Origin: Rhizobium favelukesii
GTDB taxonomy: Bacteria; Pseudomonadota; Alphaproteobacteria; Rhizobiales; Rhizobiaceae
Direction: 5' to 3'
DNA length: 25,389 nt
Assembly: GCF_000577275.2 (NCBI RefSeq)
Contig: NZ_CBYB010000036.1
Location: 1-25,389 of the forward strand
The notes beneath the pieces are model-generated. The model saw only the letters and a list, made by a program, of their open reading frames with translations. It had not been told where the DNA came from and did not search any database. Of this stretch, positions 17,010-25,389 are shown in pieces (the stretch's first letter is position 1; each line of letters opens with the position of its first letter). Position numbers and translations under genes: made by a program.

Positions 17010-17939
17010 ATGCACACGACAATTGTTCGCTCTTCGCGAGCCCTCGGGCCTGCCCGGAAGAGCTTTATCCGACGAAACCTACCTTACTTGCTGATTGCGC
17101 CTTCGGTGGTAATGCTGCTCGCTCTGATCGCCTACCCCTTGCTGTTTGCTCTGAGATCGAGCTTCTACTTCTGGAACCTGCAAATCGGACCGGAACCGCT
17201 CCAATTCGTTGGCTTCGAGAACTATGTGCAGGCCTTCAACGCCTTTGACTTTCGCGCCGCGCTCGCCAACACGCTGATCCTGTCAATCCTTGGCACGGCA
17301 CTTGAGTTCACATTCGGGCTTGCGATCGCGCTCATCCTGCTCAAGGCCTTGCCTGGCATGAACGTTGTGCGTGCCCTGCTGATCCTGCCCACCACGATCG
17401 CGCCCATCGTCGTCGGCTTTTTGTTCCGCTACCTCTATGATCCCGGCGGTGGACTGTTGAGCTGGGTGTTGCAGTCGCTCTGGCTCCCCGTTCCCGCGGA
17501 AGGCATTCTCGGCTCGCCGTCGACAGCGCTTGCGGCCATCCTCTTCGTCGACATCTGGCAATGGACGCCGTTCTTTGCAATCGTTCTCTATGCAAGCCTC
17601 CTGGCCGTCCCCGACGAGATTTTGGAGGCCGCACGACTGGATCGGGCATCTGCATGGACGATCCTGATGCGGATCAAGCTGCCGCTGATCAAGCGCACGG
17701 CGATCATCATCGTCATGTTGCGCTTCATGCAAATCTTCAACACCTTCGACACGGTGCTTGTGCTCACCCGCGGCGGACCGGGCACCTCCACCCGCACCCT
17801 CGGATACTCGCTGTACGAACAGGGCCTCGTGAACTTCAACATCGGTCTCGTCAGTGCAATGACCTGGATCACAGTGCTGATCGTCAACGTCATCGTTGCC
17901 CTCTACGTGTTCTTCGCGTTCCGAAACGAGGAGTGGTAA
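17010..17939 (+). CDS. ABC sugar transporter permease (MalF-type)
   Basis: 309 residues with about six membrane helices. The first is LLIAPSVVMLLALIAYPLLF (from about residue 28), and later ones include ALLILPTTIAPIVVGFLF and the last WITVLIVNVIVALYVFFAF. The cytoplasmic EAA loop, which docks on the ATPase, reads EILEAARLDRASAWTILMRI then KLPLI. This is the inner-membrane subunit type that pairs with a MalG-like partner. ATG 17010 is preferred; TTG 17004 in frame is possible, and the ribosome site is weak (AGAAGAA about 12 bases away). The stop is one base before the next gene's ATG, so the two permeases are coupled. Confidence 0.9.
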   Translation: MHTTIVRSSRALGPARKSFIRRNLPYLLIAPSVVMLLALIAYPLLFALRSSFYFWNLQIGPEPLQFVGFENYVQAFNAFDFRAALANTLILSILGTALEFTFGLAIALILLKALPGMNVVRALLILPTTIAPIVVGFLFRYLYDPGGGLLSWVLQSLWLPVPAEGILGSPSTALAAILFVDIWQWTPFFAIVLYASLLAVPDEILEAARLDRASAWTILMRIKLPLIKRTAIIIVMLRFMQIFNTFDTVLVLTRGGPGTSTRTLGYSLYEQGLVNFNIGLVSAMTWITVLIVNVIVALYVFFAFRNEEW

Positions 17940-17940
17940 A

Positions 17941-18774
17941 ATGTTCCGTCGCCACACGAGCTTCAACACGGCACTCACTTACGCCGCCGGCCTCCTCTTC
18001 CTGGCAATCTTCGTTGGGCCGATCCTCTGGTTCATCGCTCTTGCGATCCGCCCGGCCGAGACGGCGTTCATCATGCCGCCGCAACTTACCTTCGAGCCCA
18101 ATCTCGACGCGTTCCGGCATATCCTCGTCGATCCCGGCACCAATGCGCCGCAACTGGTCAACAGCCTTATCGTCGCAATCGGTGCTGTGTTGCTCAATCT
18201 GCCCTTTTCGGTTCCCGCTGCCTACGCGTTGTCCCGTTTCAAGCTACGCGGCAAGAAGAACATCATGTTGTGGTATCTCGGCCTGCTGATGGCCCCGCCG
18301 GTCGCGTTTCTGATCCCCTATTTCATCCTCATCACGCGCATCGGTCTGCAGGGTTCCTACTTCTCGATGATCCTGGTTCTCCAGACACTGACGATCCCGT
18401 TTTCCGTCTGGTTGATGAAGAGCTTCATCGACGAGGTTCCAGTCGAACTGGAGGAAGCTGCCCGGGTCGACGGCGCCCGTTGGTATACGATCATGTTGCG
18501 GATCACACTGCCGATCGTTCGTCCCGGCATCATTGTCACCTCGATGTTCGCCTTCGTGTTCGCATGGAACAACGCCGCCTTTCCGCTGGTGCTGAGCTCG
18601 CGCTCGACCGCCACCCTTCCGATCGGAACACTTGGATATTTCGCCACGAGCGGAGTGACGTGGAATTACATCGCCGCCGCTGCCGTGCTCGCGATGATAC
18701 CGCCGATGATCATCTTCCTTGTTTTCGATCGATATGTCGTTCGAGGCCTCACCTTTGGTTCGGTGAAGGGCTGA
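17941..18774 (+). CDS. ABC sugar transporter permease (MalG-type)
   Basis: 277 residues, six predicted helices, starting with AAGLLFLAIFVGPILWFIAL. The EAA loop is ELEEAARVDGARWYTIMLRI then TLPIV, closer to consensus than in the partner permease. FAWNNAAFPLVLSS is the usual MalG-family periplasmic/helix block. ATG 17941 comes one base after the upstream TAA (TAAAATG). The long overlapping frames on this stretch are shadows. It forms the membrane channel with the preceding permease and uses the ATPase encoded two genes on. Confidence 0.9.
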   Translation: MFRRHTSFNTALTYAAGLLFLAIFVGPILWFIALAIRPAETAFIMPPQLTFEPNLDAFRHILVDPGTNAPQLVNSLIVAIGAVLLNLPFSVPAAYALSRFKLRGKKNIMLWYLGLLMAPPVAFLIPYFILITRIGLQGSYFSMILVLQTLTIPFSVWLMKSFIDEVPVELEEAARVDGARWYTIMLRITLPIVRPGIIVTSMFAFVFAWNNAAFPLVLSSRSTATLPIGTLGYFATSGVTWNYIAAAAVLAMIPPMIIFLVFDRYVVRGLTFGSVKG

Positions 18775-18802
18775 GCTTTCCCTTTATGAATGGAGTAATG
18801 CA

Positions 18803-19828
18803 ATGTGCAAAATGCGAATGGGCGTCATCGGCGCCGGTCTCTGGGGCGGCAATCACGCCCATACCTTTAATGTCTTGCCGGAGACCGAGCTGGTCGGCGT
18901 TTGCGACCTCGATGAGGGCAGGGCGCTGAAGATGAAGGAAACCTACGGCGCAACGCGGGCCTTCATCGACTACCACAAGCTGATCTTAAGCGATCAGATC
19001 GATGCGATCTCGGTCGCGACACCTGACTTTACCCACACGCCGATCATTCTCGCTGCTCTGAAAGCCGACAAGCACGTATTGAGCGAAAAGCCGCTTGCAA
19101 CGACAGTGCGTGAAGCCGAGGAAATTGCTGCGGCTGCCGCAAAGTCCAAGGGCAAGCTGATGATTGATTTCCACAACCGTGTGAATCCGATCCTTGCCCA
19201 GGTCCGCGACATGATTCAGGACGGTCAGATCGGCCTGGCCAAGCACGGCACCGCGCGTCTTTCGAATACGACATTCGTTCCATTCGAAATGCTGAGCTGG
19301 GCTGCAAAATCTTCGGCACTCTGGTTTTTGGGCAGCCATTTGGTCGATGTCCTGCGTTTTATTCTCGCAGACGAGGTCGTGCGTGTTTATTCCGTCGCCC
19401 GCTCGGGTACCCTGTCTGCCGGCGGCGTGGATACGAAGGACTTCCATGTGTCGGTGCTTGAATTTTCCAAGGGCACGGTCGTGACCATGGAGAACAGCTG
19501 GATCCTGTCGCGTGACAATCCTTCGCTCGTCGATTTCAAGATCGAGTTTGTTGGTGAAAAGGGCCAGGTGCAGGCAGACCCGACCCATAGCGGCGGCCTG
19601 CGCCGGATCGTCGATGGCGGACTAAAATACAATGACTATATCGGCATAACACCCACCGGCGCGACGCGTATCGGCGGCTTTGTCCTGGAATCCATTGCTC
19701 GCTTTGTCGATAGCGTGGTGCGTGACGCTCCGCTGCTGGCAGATGCACAGGACGGCCTCGCAAACACCAAGATCCTGGCCGCGATCGAGGAATCCGTCGC
19801 GACCGGCAAGGCTGTGAACATCGGCTAA
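18803..19828 (+). CDS. Gfo/Idh/MocA-family NAD(P)-dependent oxidoreductase
   Basis: 341 residues from ATG 18803, with GGAG seven bases upstream. The N-terminal Rossmann fold carries MGVIGAGLWGGNHAHTF; the family EKP motif is in KHVLSEKPLATTVREAEEIA; DFHNRVNPILAQVRDMIQ opens the C-terminal substrate domain. WFLGSHLVDVLRFI supplies the conserved catalytic-region His. These enzymes oxidise or reduce sugars and sugar derivatives. Lying between permease and ATPase genes, it should act on the transported sugar, for example oxidising a hydroxyl before or instead of deamination. Its presence hints that the true substrate may be more than plain glucosamine. Family call firm, substrate unknown. Confidence 0.9.
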   Translation: MCKMRMGVIGAGLWGGNHAHTFNVLPETELVGVCDLDEGRALKMKETYGATRAFIDYHKLILSDQIDAISVATPDFTHTPIILAALKADKHVLSEKPLATTVREAEEIAAAAAKSKGKLMIDFHNRVNPILAQVRDMIQDGQIGLAKHGTARLSNTTFVPFEMLSWAAKSSALWFLGSHLVDVLRFILADEVVRVYSVARSGTLSAGGVDTKDFHVSVLEFSKGTVVTMENSWILSRDNPSLVDFKIEFVGEKGQVQADPTHSGGLRRIVDGGLKYNDYIGITPTGATRIGGFVLESIARFVDSVVRDAPLLADAQDGLANTKILAAIEESVATGKAVNIG

Positions 19829-19906
19829 AGCCGGAACGAAAAGCGCGGGGCATGTCCACACGAACAGTGCGGCTTGCCTCGCTTGAAAATACGGGGAGTA
19901 GATAAA

Positions 19907-21073
19907 ATGGCGTCCATGACCTTCGACGGGATCGGCAAGACCTTTCCGGACGGAACCGTTGCTGTTGCAAATGTCACTTTTTCGGTCGCGGACGGAGAAT
20001 TCGTCGTGTTGGTCGGCCCGTCGGGTTGTGGCAAGTCGACATTGTTGCGGATGGCAGCAGGCCTTGAAACGCTAAACAGCGGTCGGCTGCTCATGGATGA
20101 CGCTGATGTCACCGAGACCGAGCCCCAGGACCGGGATATTGCGATGGTTTTCCAGAACTACGCGCTTTACCCCCATATGACCGTTTACGACAACATGGCC
20201 TTCGGTCTTCAGCAGCGCAAAATGCCCAAGGACAAGATCGACAAGCTGGTGCGCGACGCAGCAGAAATGCTCGATCTCACCCGCTATCTTGAGCGCAAGC
20301 CCGGGGCATTGTCCGGTGGTCAGCGCCAACGCGTGGCGATGGGTCGAGCGATCGTTCGCCATCCCTTGGCCTTCCTGATGGACGAACCACTTTCCAACCT
20401 GGATGCCAAGCTCCGCGTGCAGATGCGCGGTGAACTGAAGCTGCTTAATCAGCGGCTTGGCGTAACGACCCTCTATGTAACCCACGATCAGGTCGAGGCC
20501 ATGACCATGGGCGATCGTGTGGCTGTGCTGAAGCCGGTGTTCAACGGACAGGAAAGTAATCTCCAGCAGATCGACACCCCGCAGATGCTCTACGACAAGC
20601 CTGCCAACCTCTTCGTCGCCGGGTTCATCGGCTCGCCCGCCATGAATTTCATCCGCGTCGAGCTGACGGCGGAAGCCGGCTCGCTCAAAGCTGCGGTCAC
20701 TGGAACTAAGATATCCTTCTCCATACCAGCCAAGGCGGCATTGTCGGCCTATGCAGGGCGACAAGTCATTGCCGGGATCCGCCCGGAGATGTTCCAGGTT
20801 TGTCCGGAGGCTGAGGCATTGTTCAACGAGCAGATACCAGTCGCTGAAGCGCTTGGAGCTGACACCTTCGTCTTTTTCGACATCGCGTCACCGCCGATAA
20901 ATATAAACGATGCCGAAGACACGGAAGACTTTCCCAATAAGGGCAAGAACCGGCTTGTGGCGCGTATCCCACCGGCGCTGACACCACGTCCCAATCAGCT
21001 GCTGCCACTGACTGTCGATCTGGAGAAGTTGCATTGGTTCGACCCTGTAACGGGGACCGCGATCCGCGACTGA
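19907..21073 (+). CDS. ABC sugar transporter ATPase (UgpC/MalK-type)
   Basis: 388 residues from ATG 19907, after GGGGAG at 8 bases; the longer frame from 19874 has no ribosome site. Walker A is VGPSGCGKST, the Q-loop is MVFQNYALYPHM, the signature is ALSGGQRQRVAMGRAIVR, Walker B is LAFLMDEPLSNLDAKLR, and the switch His is in TLYVTHDQVEAMTMGDR. A C-terminal TOBE/OB regulatory region follows from about residue 245, as in MalK-type energisers that can serve several permease pairs. It drives the two MalF/MalG-type permeases above. The TOBE region carries an acidic insert (NINDAEDTEDFPNKG), unusual but in frame. Last gene of the transport operon. Confidence 0.92.
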   Translation: MASMTFDGIGKTFPDGTVAVANVTFSVADGEFVVLVGPSGCGKSTLLRMAAGLETLNSGRLLMDDADVTETEPQDRDIAMVFQNYALYPHMTVYDNMAFGLQQRKMPKDKIDKLVRDAAEMLDLTRYLERKPGALSGGQRQRVAMGRAIVRHPLAFLMDEPLSNLDAKLRVQMRGELKLLNQRLGVTTLYVTHDQVEAMTMGDRVAVLKPVFNGQESNLQQIDTPQMLYDKPANLFVAGFIGSPAMNFIRVELTAEAGSLKAAVTGTKISFSIPAKAALSAYAGRQVIAGIRPEMFQVCPEAEALFNEQIPVAEALGADTFVFFDIASPPININDAEDTEDFPNKGKNRLVARIPPALTPRPNQLLPLTVDLEKLHWFDPVTGTAIRD

Positions 21074-21252
21074 CAGAACATGCACGAACTATCGCCAGCT
21101 AGGGTTCAACTCTTTCTCCTGCCCTCCCAGGCAACTTGGCTGTCATCGAACACGAGTTCGGCGGCAGCCATTTTTTTAAACTCAAGACATCAAACGATCA
21201 GAACCTGAACATCCATGCACCGTGAGTGCCACTGGGCTTAGAGGAGTGGCTT

Positions 21253-23184
21253 GTGAAACACGTTTCCATTGTCGGTAAGTTCTTTATCATCATGGCTGTC
21301 TTTGGCGTCATGGCGCTCGGTCTGGCGTTCTACCAGAGCCGGCAAATGCTGAAGGTTAACGACAGCTATCGAGGGCTTCTCGACAGAGATGCATCTGCAG
21401 CACTTCGCTTGACCCAGTCGAACCGAAGTCTAGAAACAGCGCGTGCCAGCATCAGCGACATGGTGATGACGCGGTCCAAAGAGGCGAGGTCGCGCGCAGA
21501 AGCTGGCCTGAACGACGCGCGAGAAAACTTCGTCAGATTCATGGATATGGCGATCGCTGTGGTTCCGGAGCAGAGCGAATTGCCAAAGTTGAAGTCGGAT
21601 GGTTTCTCCGTCCTGACCGATACATGTGGTGCAGCCATCGCAGTTGGCCGCGGCGCGACCAGTGAAGCCGAGCTCGCCATGGTGCAGCAACTCTATCTCA
21701 CTTTGTGCCAACCCGCCTTTGCTGCCATCTCGCCGCGGTTCACATCCGTGACCGAACAACTCGCCTCCGATGCAGAGCAAAAGCGTGCTGATGTTTCACG
21801 CGTGGTCCGTGACACGTCCATGCTGAGTTTGGGAGCGGCTATTGGGGCACTCCTCGTTATCTCGTGCTTCGGTTTTCTCGCAATTCGGACCTGGTTGGTC
21901 AAACCCATCAAGCAGATGGTGGTGACGATGAAGATCATTGCGGACGGCGATCTCACATCGACCATCGAGGGAACGATCCGCCGTGACGAGATCGGATCGA
22001 TGGCCCGAGCGGTGCAGATCTTCAAGGACAACGAGTTGAGGGCGCGGGATCTAGAAAAGGATGTGGAGGCCAGTCGTGGCGCAAACGAGATTGAACGTGC
22101 GCGCATCGCCGAGACCGAGCGTCAGCGGGCACAGGATATGGCTGAGGCCACGGTCAGCCTGGCAGAAGGCCTGAAGCAACTCGCCGGCGGCAACCTCGTG
22201 TTCAGGCTCGACGGCAATTTCGCCGGGGACTTCGAACCGTTGCGCGCGAACTTCAACGCTGCTGTTGCCCAACTCGCTGAAAGCTTGAGAGCCGTGTCCG
22301 ACGCCACCGGATCGATAGATGACGGCGCGCAGGAAATCAGTGTGAGCGCCCAAGACCTGTCACGCCGCACGGAGCATCAGGCTGCTTCCTTGGAGCAGAC
22401 CGCCGCCGCACTGGATCAAATTACCCAGAACGTCGCCAGTTCCTCAAGGCGCACAGCGGAGGCGCGACATGTTGCGATCGAGGCAAACAAGTCGGCGCGC
22501 CGCTCCGGGGAAGTGGTCTCCAGCGCTGTCGCGGCAATGCAACGCATCGAACGGTCATCCTCGCAGATCTCGAGTATTGTCGGTGTCATCGACGAAATCG
22601 CGTTTCAGACCAATCTTCTGGCGCTCAACGCCGGCGTCGAGGCCGCACGGTCGGGTGAGGCTGGAAAAGGATTCGCGGTGGTTGCCCAGGAAGTGCGGGA
22701 GCTTGCTCAACGCTCCGCGCATGCCGCGAAAGAGGTCAAGGATCTGATCCTCAATTCGGTCGATGAAGTCAGCAATGGTGTCAAGTTGGTCCGGGATACC
22801 GGCGACACGCTCAAGATCATCGAGGAACAGATCATACTGATCAACACTCAGCTGGATGCCGTCACGGCCGCTTCCAACGAGCAGTCCGTAACCCTTTCTG
22901 AGGTCAACCGGACAGTCAATCAAATGGATCAGGTTACCCAGCAAAATGCGGCTATGGCCGAGGAATCCACGGCTGCAAGTACGGCACTTGCCGTCGAGGC
23001 AAAGCGGTTACGAGAGATTGTGTCGGAGTTTCAGATCGACGAAGGCGATGCAACTCGTGGGCGGCAAACGGGTGATATCGACCCGCACTCAACGTCCTCG
23101 CCCGCCCGCCGAATGCTGGAAAAGGTCGCGAACGCACTCGGAATGGCAAGCAATAGTGACGCGGAAGAACGATACCGGTCGTGA
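21253..23184 (+). CDS. methyl-accepting chemotaxis protein (4HB-HAMP)
   Basis: 643 residues. I chose GTG 21253 because AGAGGAG lies seven bases upstream and the first membrane helix ([20 protein letters not shown]) then sits at the N terminus. A helical periplasmic domain (~30-185) is followed by a second helix ([19 protein letters not shown], ~192-212), a HAMP domain ([20 protein letters not shown]), a second HAMP-like unit ([20 protein letters not shown]), and the signalling hairpin with tip [20 protein letters not shown]. The tail ends DAEERYRS with no NWETF-type docking pentapeptide. It follows the transport operon by 180 bases and may sense the same sugar through the binding protein, but that is inference. 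No CheA/CheW gene is nearby. Confidence 0.92.
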   Translation: MKHVSIVGKFFIIMAVFGVMALGLAFYQSRQMLKVNDSYRGLLDRDASAALRLTQSNRSLETARASISDMVMTRSKEARSRAEAGLNDARENFVRFMDMAIAVVPEQSELPKLKSDGFSVLTDTCGAAIAVGRGATSEAELAMVQQLYLTLCQPAFAAISPRFTSVTEQLASDAEQKRADVSRVVRDTSMLSLGAAIGALLVISCFGFLAIRTWLVKPIKQMVVTMKIIADGDLTSTIEGTIRRDEIGSMARAVQIFKDNELRARDLEKDVEASRGANEIERARIAETERQRAQDMAEATVSLAEGLKQLAGGNLVFRLDGNFAGDFEPLRANFNAAVAQLAESLRAVSDATGSIDDGAQEISVSAQDLSRRTEHQAASLEQTAAALDQITQNVASSSRRTAEARHVAIEANKSARRSGEVVSSAVAAMQRIERSSSQISSIVGVIDEIAFQTNLLALNAGVEAARSGEAGKGFAVVAQEVRELAQRSAHAAKEVKDLILNSVDEVSNGVKLVRDTGDTLKIIEEQIILINTQLDAVTAASNEQSVTLSEVNRTVNQMDQVTQQNAAMAEESTAASTALAVEAKRLREIVSEFQIDEGDATRGRQTGDIDPHSTSSPARRMLEKVANALGMASNSDAEERYRS

Positions 23185-23202
23185 GCGCAACGGGTGGCGC
23201 TC
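23183..23202. terminator. weak hairpin at chemoreceptor stop
   Basis: GAGCGC (23183-23188) pairs with GCGCTC (23197-23202) around eight bases, starting inside the TGA stop. It has only six pairs and no T-run, so terminator function is uncertain. Confidence 0.25.
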
Positions 23203-23373
23203 CGCAGCCTCGAATGATATGCACGCCGAACAATCGCTACGGGAGAAGCGTTTTCCCCGAAGTTATGAAGAAATCGCAAGGGTCAGGCGAGTTGCGCCGA
23301 AGACCATAGGCAAATCTGTTCAGAAAGTTTTTATATAGATCAGTCGGACTTTCTAAATTGCGCGAGTTAGACG

Positions 23374-24456
23374 ATGGCATCGGCACAACAACTCATAGGG
23401 CTTGTAAAGAGCCATGCTGAAGGCGACGCGGATCGTTTTTACGATCTCGCGATGCAACTGGCTGCGGCGGAATCCCAGAAGGGTCACGACCGTCTGGCCG
23501 AGCAGTTGAGGCAATGGGCAGAAGCCGGGGCGGCGACCCCCGAGGCGAAGCGGCCCACGCTGACGCCTCTCGCAGCTCCTCGAGGGGAACTGGCAGGATT
23601 TTTAGCGGCCAGTTATCCGACAGCACGAATGGCCGATGTGATTGTGCCCGCTATCATCGAAGACGAACTGAAGCACCTCGTCACTGAAATTCACCACGCT
23701 GAAAAGCTTGAGGAACGAGGTTTGCGGCCGAGAAGGCGTGTTCTTCTTGCCGGCCCGCCAGGAGACGGGCAAGACGCTGACAGCCGCAGCTTTGTCGGCG
23801 GAGTTGCGGTATCCTCTGTTCACCGTTCTGCTTCACGGTCTGATTACGAAGTTCATGGGCGAGACCGCACAGAAGCTTCGTATGGTCTTCGATGCGATCA
23901 AAACCACGCGGGGCGTCTACCTCTTCGACGAGATCGACGCGCTTGCATCAAGCCGCGGGAACGAAAATGACGTTGGCGAGGCCCGCCGTGTCCTAAACTC
24001 CTTCCTGCAGTTTCTGGACGAGGATATGGGCCCTTCTATCATCGTCGCGACCACGAACCTGTCGGAGTTGCTCGACCGTGCCGTACTGCGCCGTTTCGAT
24101 CTCGTGCTCTCTTACGATCTTCCCAACCAGGACGCCATCGAGAAGGCAATGCGCCGGCGACTTCACGGTTTTGGAGTTGCCAACATCGACTGGGTCGGAT
24201 CGCAGGTTGTGCGGTTGGCTTGTCGACAGCAGACGTGATCGCTGCTGCGGAAGACGCGGCCCGCCGCGCGGTCATTCTCGACATGGGTGCGGTTGAGACG
24301 GCTGCTGTCATCGCATCGTTGGAGCGGCGACGTTCGCTTCAAGGCATAGGAACGGAAAAGCATGGCTCGAGACCGGCGCCACTTCACGCTGAACGGACTG
24401 GGAAAAGTGCGCCCGTTCGCGGCCAAAACAGGCGGGTCAGCAAGTCATCCAAGTGA
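23374..24456 (+). pseudogene. AAA-family ATPase paired with S8 protease, two frameshifts
   Basis: From ATG 23374 a helical N-terminal region (SAQQLIGLVKSHAEGDADRF) leads to a classical AAA module. Walker A is broken by one extra G at 23764; removing it turns GPPGDGQ into GPPGTGKTLTAAALSAEL. Walker B is GVYLFDEIDALASSRGNEND, sensor 1 is IIVATTNLSELLDRA, and the arginine-finger region is VLRRFD. A second break near 24198-24201 (one base missing) separates NIDWVG from AGCAVGLSTADVIAAAEDAA. Repaired, the protein is about 360 residues, and its end overlaps the protease start. This pair of ATPase and subtilisin-like protease recurs in bacteria, probably as a regulated proteolysis or defence module; that role is not established here. 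Confidence 0.78.
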
Positions 24457-25389
24457 CGTCAATAATCGCCAAGCGCATGCGCAGGCACTTCTCGCTGCGC
24501 TCGATCATCTTCCCGACCTCGCCCAAGACAATCTGCCAGGCGTCTATCTCGCGATAGAGGGCAGGCCAAACGAGGTCATGGTCACCAAGAGCCTCAACGC
24601 CAGTGGGCTCACGCTCCTTCGTGTCGAAAAGCCGGCTGGCGCGCCAGCCGAAGCGACAGTCTTTGCCTCCGAGAAGGGATTGGCGAAGCTGCGACAAAAG
24701 ATCGAAGCGTTTGGCGGCGACATCCCGCGCAAAGAGGATGGCTCCACTGGGGCACCCCAAAATGCCGATCTTGTGCAAAGCATCAGCGCCATTTCCGAGG
24801 CGGGTCTGCGTGCCCTTTGGCGCAGCCCCGGCGCGCGTTTCCCTGCACAAGTTGGCAAAAAGCCATGGGAAGTCTGGCTCGACAAGAATAGCGCGGCCGC
24901 TTTTGTCGATAGAGCGGCGGAATATGGGGTCGCCGTGGGGACGGACAGGCTTGAGTTCCCTGAGGACCTTGTTGTCATTGCAGTCGCGACCAACGAGGAA
25001 CTGGCCGCCGCGGTTCGCAGCCTCGGATGCGTGCGGGCTCTAGCGACACCGACGCGCACCGCCGATGACTTCGACGCAATGCCGGTGGAAGAGCAGCTTG
25101 ACTGGGTTGATGACCTTTCCAATCGAACGACGTTCGAAGCAACCGTGGATCCGAACTTCATCACATGCTCGATCGCGGCGTCAGCCGGGCACATCCACTG
25201 ATACAGCCGGCGCTTGCGGCCGGTGACCGGCATGCGGCGGAGCCTGCATGGGACGTTAACGACTATGTCGGCCATGGTACCCAACTCGCGGGGCTCGCAC
25301 TTTGCGGCGACCTGAGTACCGCGCTGCAAACCACATTGCCGATCTCGATTCGACACAGGCTCGAGTCCGCGAAAGTCATGCCGGAGGCA
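24362..25389 (+). pseudogene. subtilisin-like S8 serine protease, frameshifted, runs off window
   Basis: ATG 24362 follows GGAACGGAAAAGC. The long N-terminal region begins ARDRRHFTLNGLGKVRPFAA and contains VYLAIEGRPNEVMVTKSLNA and ALWRSPGARFPAQVG. The open frame stops at 25201, but after FIT a missing base at about 25164-25165 (ACC to AC) shifts the frame. The restored frame reads TMLDRGVSRAHPLIQPALAA, with the catalytic Asp block in a D-R-G form instead of D-T/S-G, then DVNDYVGHGTQLAGLAL with the catalytic His. The Ser region lies beyond the window, as the frame is still open at 25389. It is translationally linked to the AAA ATPase gene. Confidence 0.8.

Noticed and set aside
17283..17978. 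231-codon minus-strand open frame
   Set aside because: Acidic/His-rich shadow antisense to the permease genes; not a real protein pattern.
20072..20764. 230-codon minus-strand open frame
   Set aside because: Antisense to the ABC ATPase, whose motifs are complete and in order.
1..25389. CRISPR arrays, tRNA/rRNA genes, plasmid replication origin
   Set aside because: No regularly spaced repeats, cloverleaf-like segments with TTCRA-type arms, rRNA signatures or repABC-type genes were seen on reading.

Overview
The window looks like part of a large plasmid or accessory replicon of a rhizobial alphaproteobacterium (Rhizobium/Sinorhizobium/Agrobacterium type). The reasons are high GC, DUF736 and DUF3991/Toprim genes typical of rhizobial plasmids, sugar ABC transport and nag-type genes in a rhizobial arrangement, a HAMP-type chemoreceptor, and many transposon remnants. 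This assignment rests on protein resemblance read by eye; no search was run.

Layout. (1) 1-6050 is a graveyard of mobile DNA. It holds an IS630 transposase tail, the N-terminal piece of a tyrosine integrase, a frameshifted TOTE-type primase-helicase gene, a truncated DUF736 gene flanked by TATGCGGAG-type inverted repeats, scrambled IS701 and ABC-ATPase scraps (one scrap inverted), and an IS91-type integrase with a broken transposase. (2) 6212-7247 is a type I GAPDH gene with a single-base frameshift. (3) 7248-9600 carries an intact DUF3991/Toprim gene followed by a perfect 17-bp hairpin. (4) 9588-9788 is a small LuxR-type HTH protein. (5) 9871-13219 is a leftward amino-sugar operon: BadF-type kinase, GntR/UTRA regulator, SIS-domain deaminase/isomerase and an internally deleted nagA. 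(6) 13372-13831 is a decayed NTF2-like gene. (7) 13940-15199 is a ROK regulator. (8) 15485-21073 is a rightward ABC sugar-transport operon (Tat-exported binding protein, two permeases, a Gfo/Idh/MocA oxidoreductase, an ATPase), followed by a chemoreceptor (21253-23184). (9) 23374-end is an AAA ATPase plus subtilisin-like protease pair, both frameshifted; the protease runs off the window.

How it works together. The kinase operon and the transport operon point away from each other and share a nearly identical promoter, TTGACA-N9-GTTTGTGCGACG. At the transport promoter this overlaps a perfect 7-7-7 palindrome. I infer that one regulator, most likely the ROK protein encoded between them, controls both units. 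The module should import an amino sugar or its oligomer, phosphorylate it and deaminate/isomerise it. The local deacetylase is destroyed, so growth on N-acetylated sugars would need another nagA.

Integrity contrast. The block from about 10511 to 23184 keeps clean, full-length genes (nagA at its edge and the NTF2-like remnant excepted), while both flanks carry at least six single-base frameshifts. No CRISPR array, tRNA, rRNA or replication origin was seen. The candidates closest to an unusual system are the TOTE primase-helicase and the AAA/S8 pair. Both are known or partly known family types and both are broken here.
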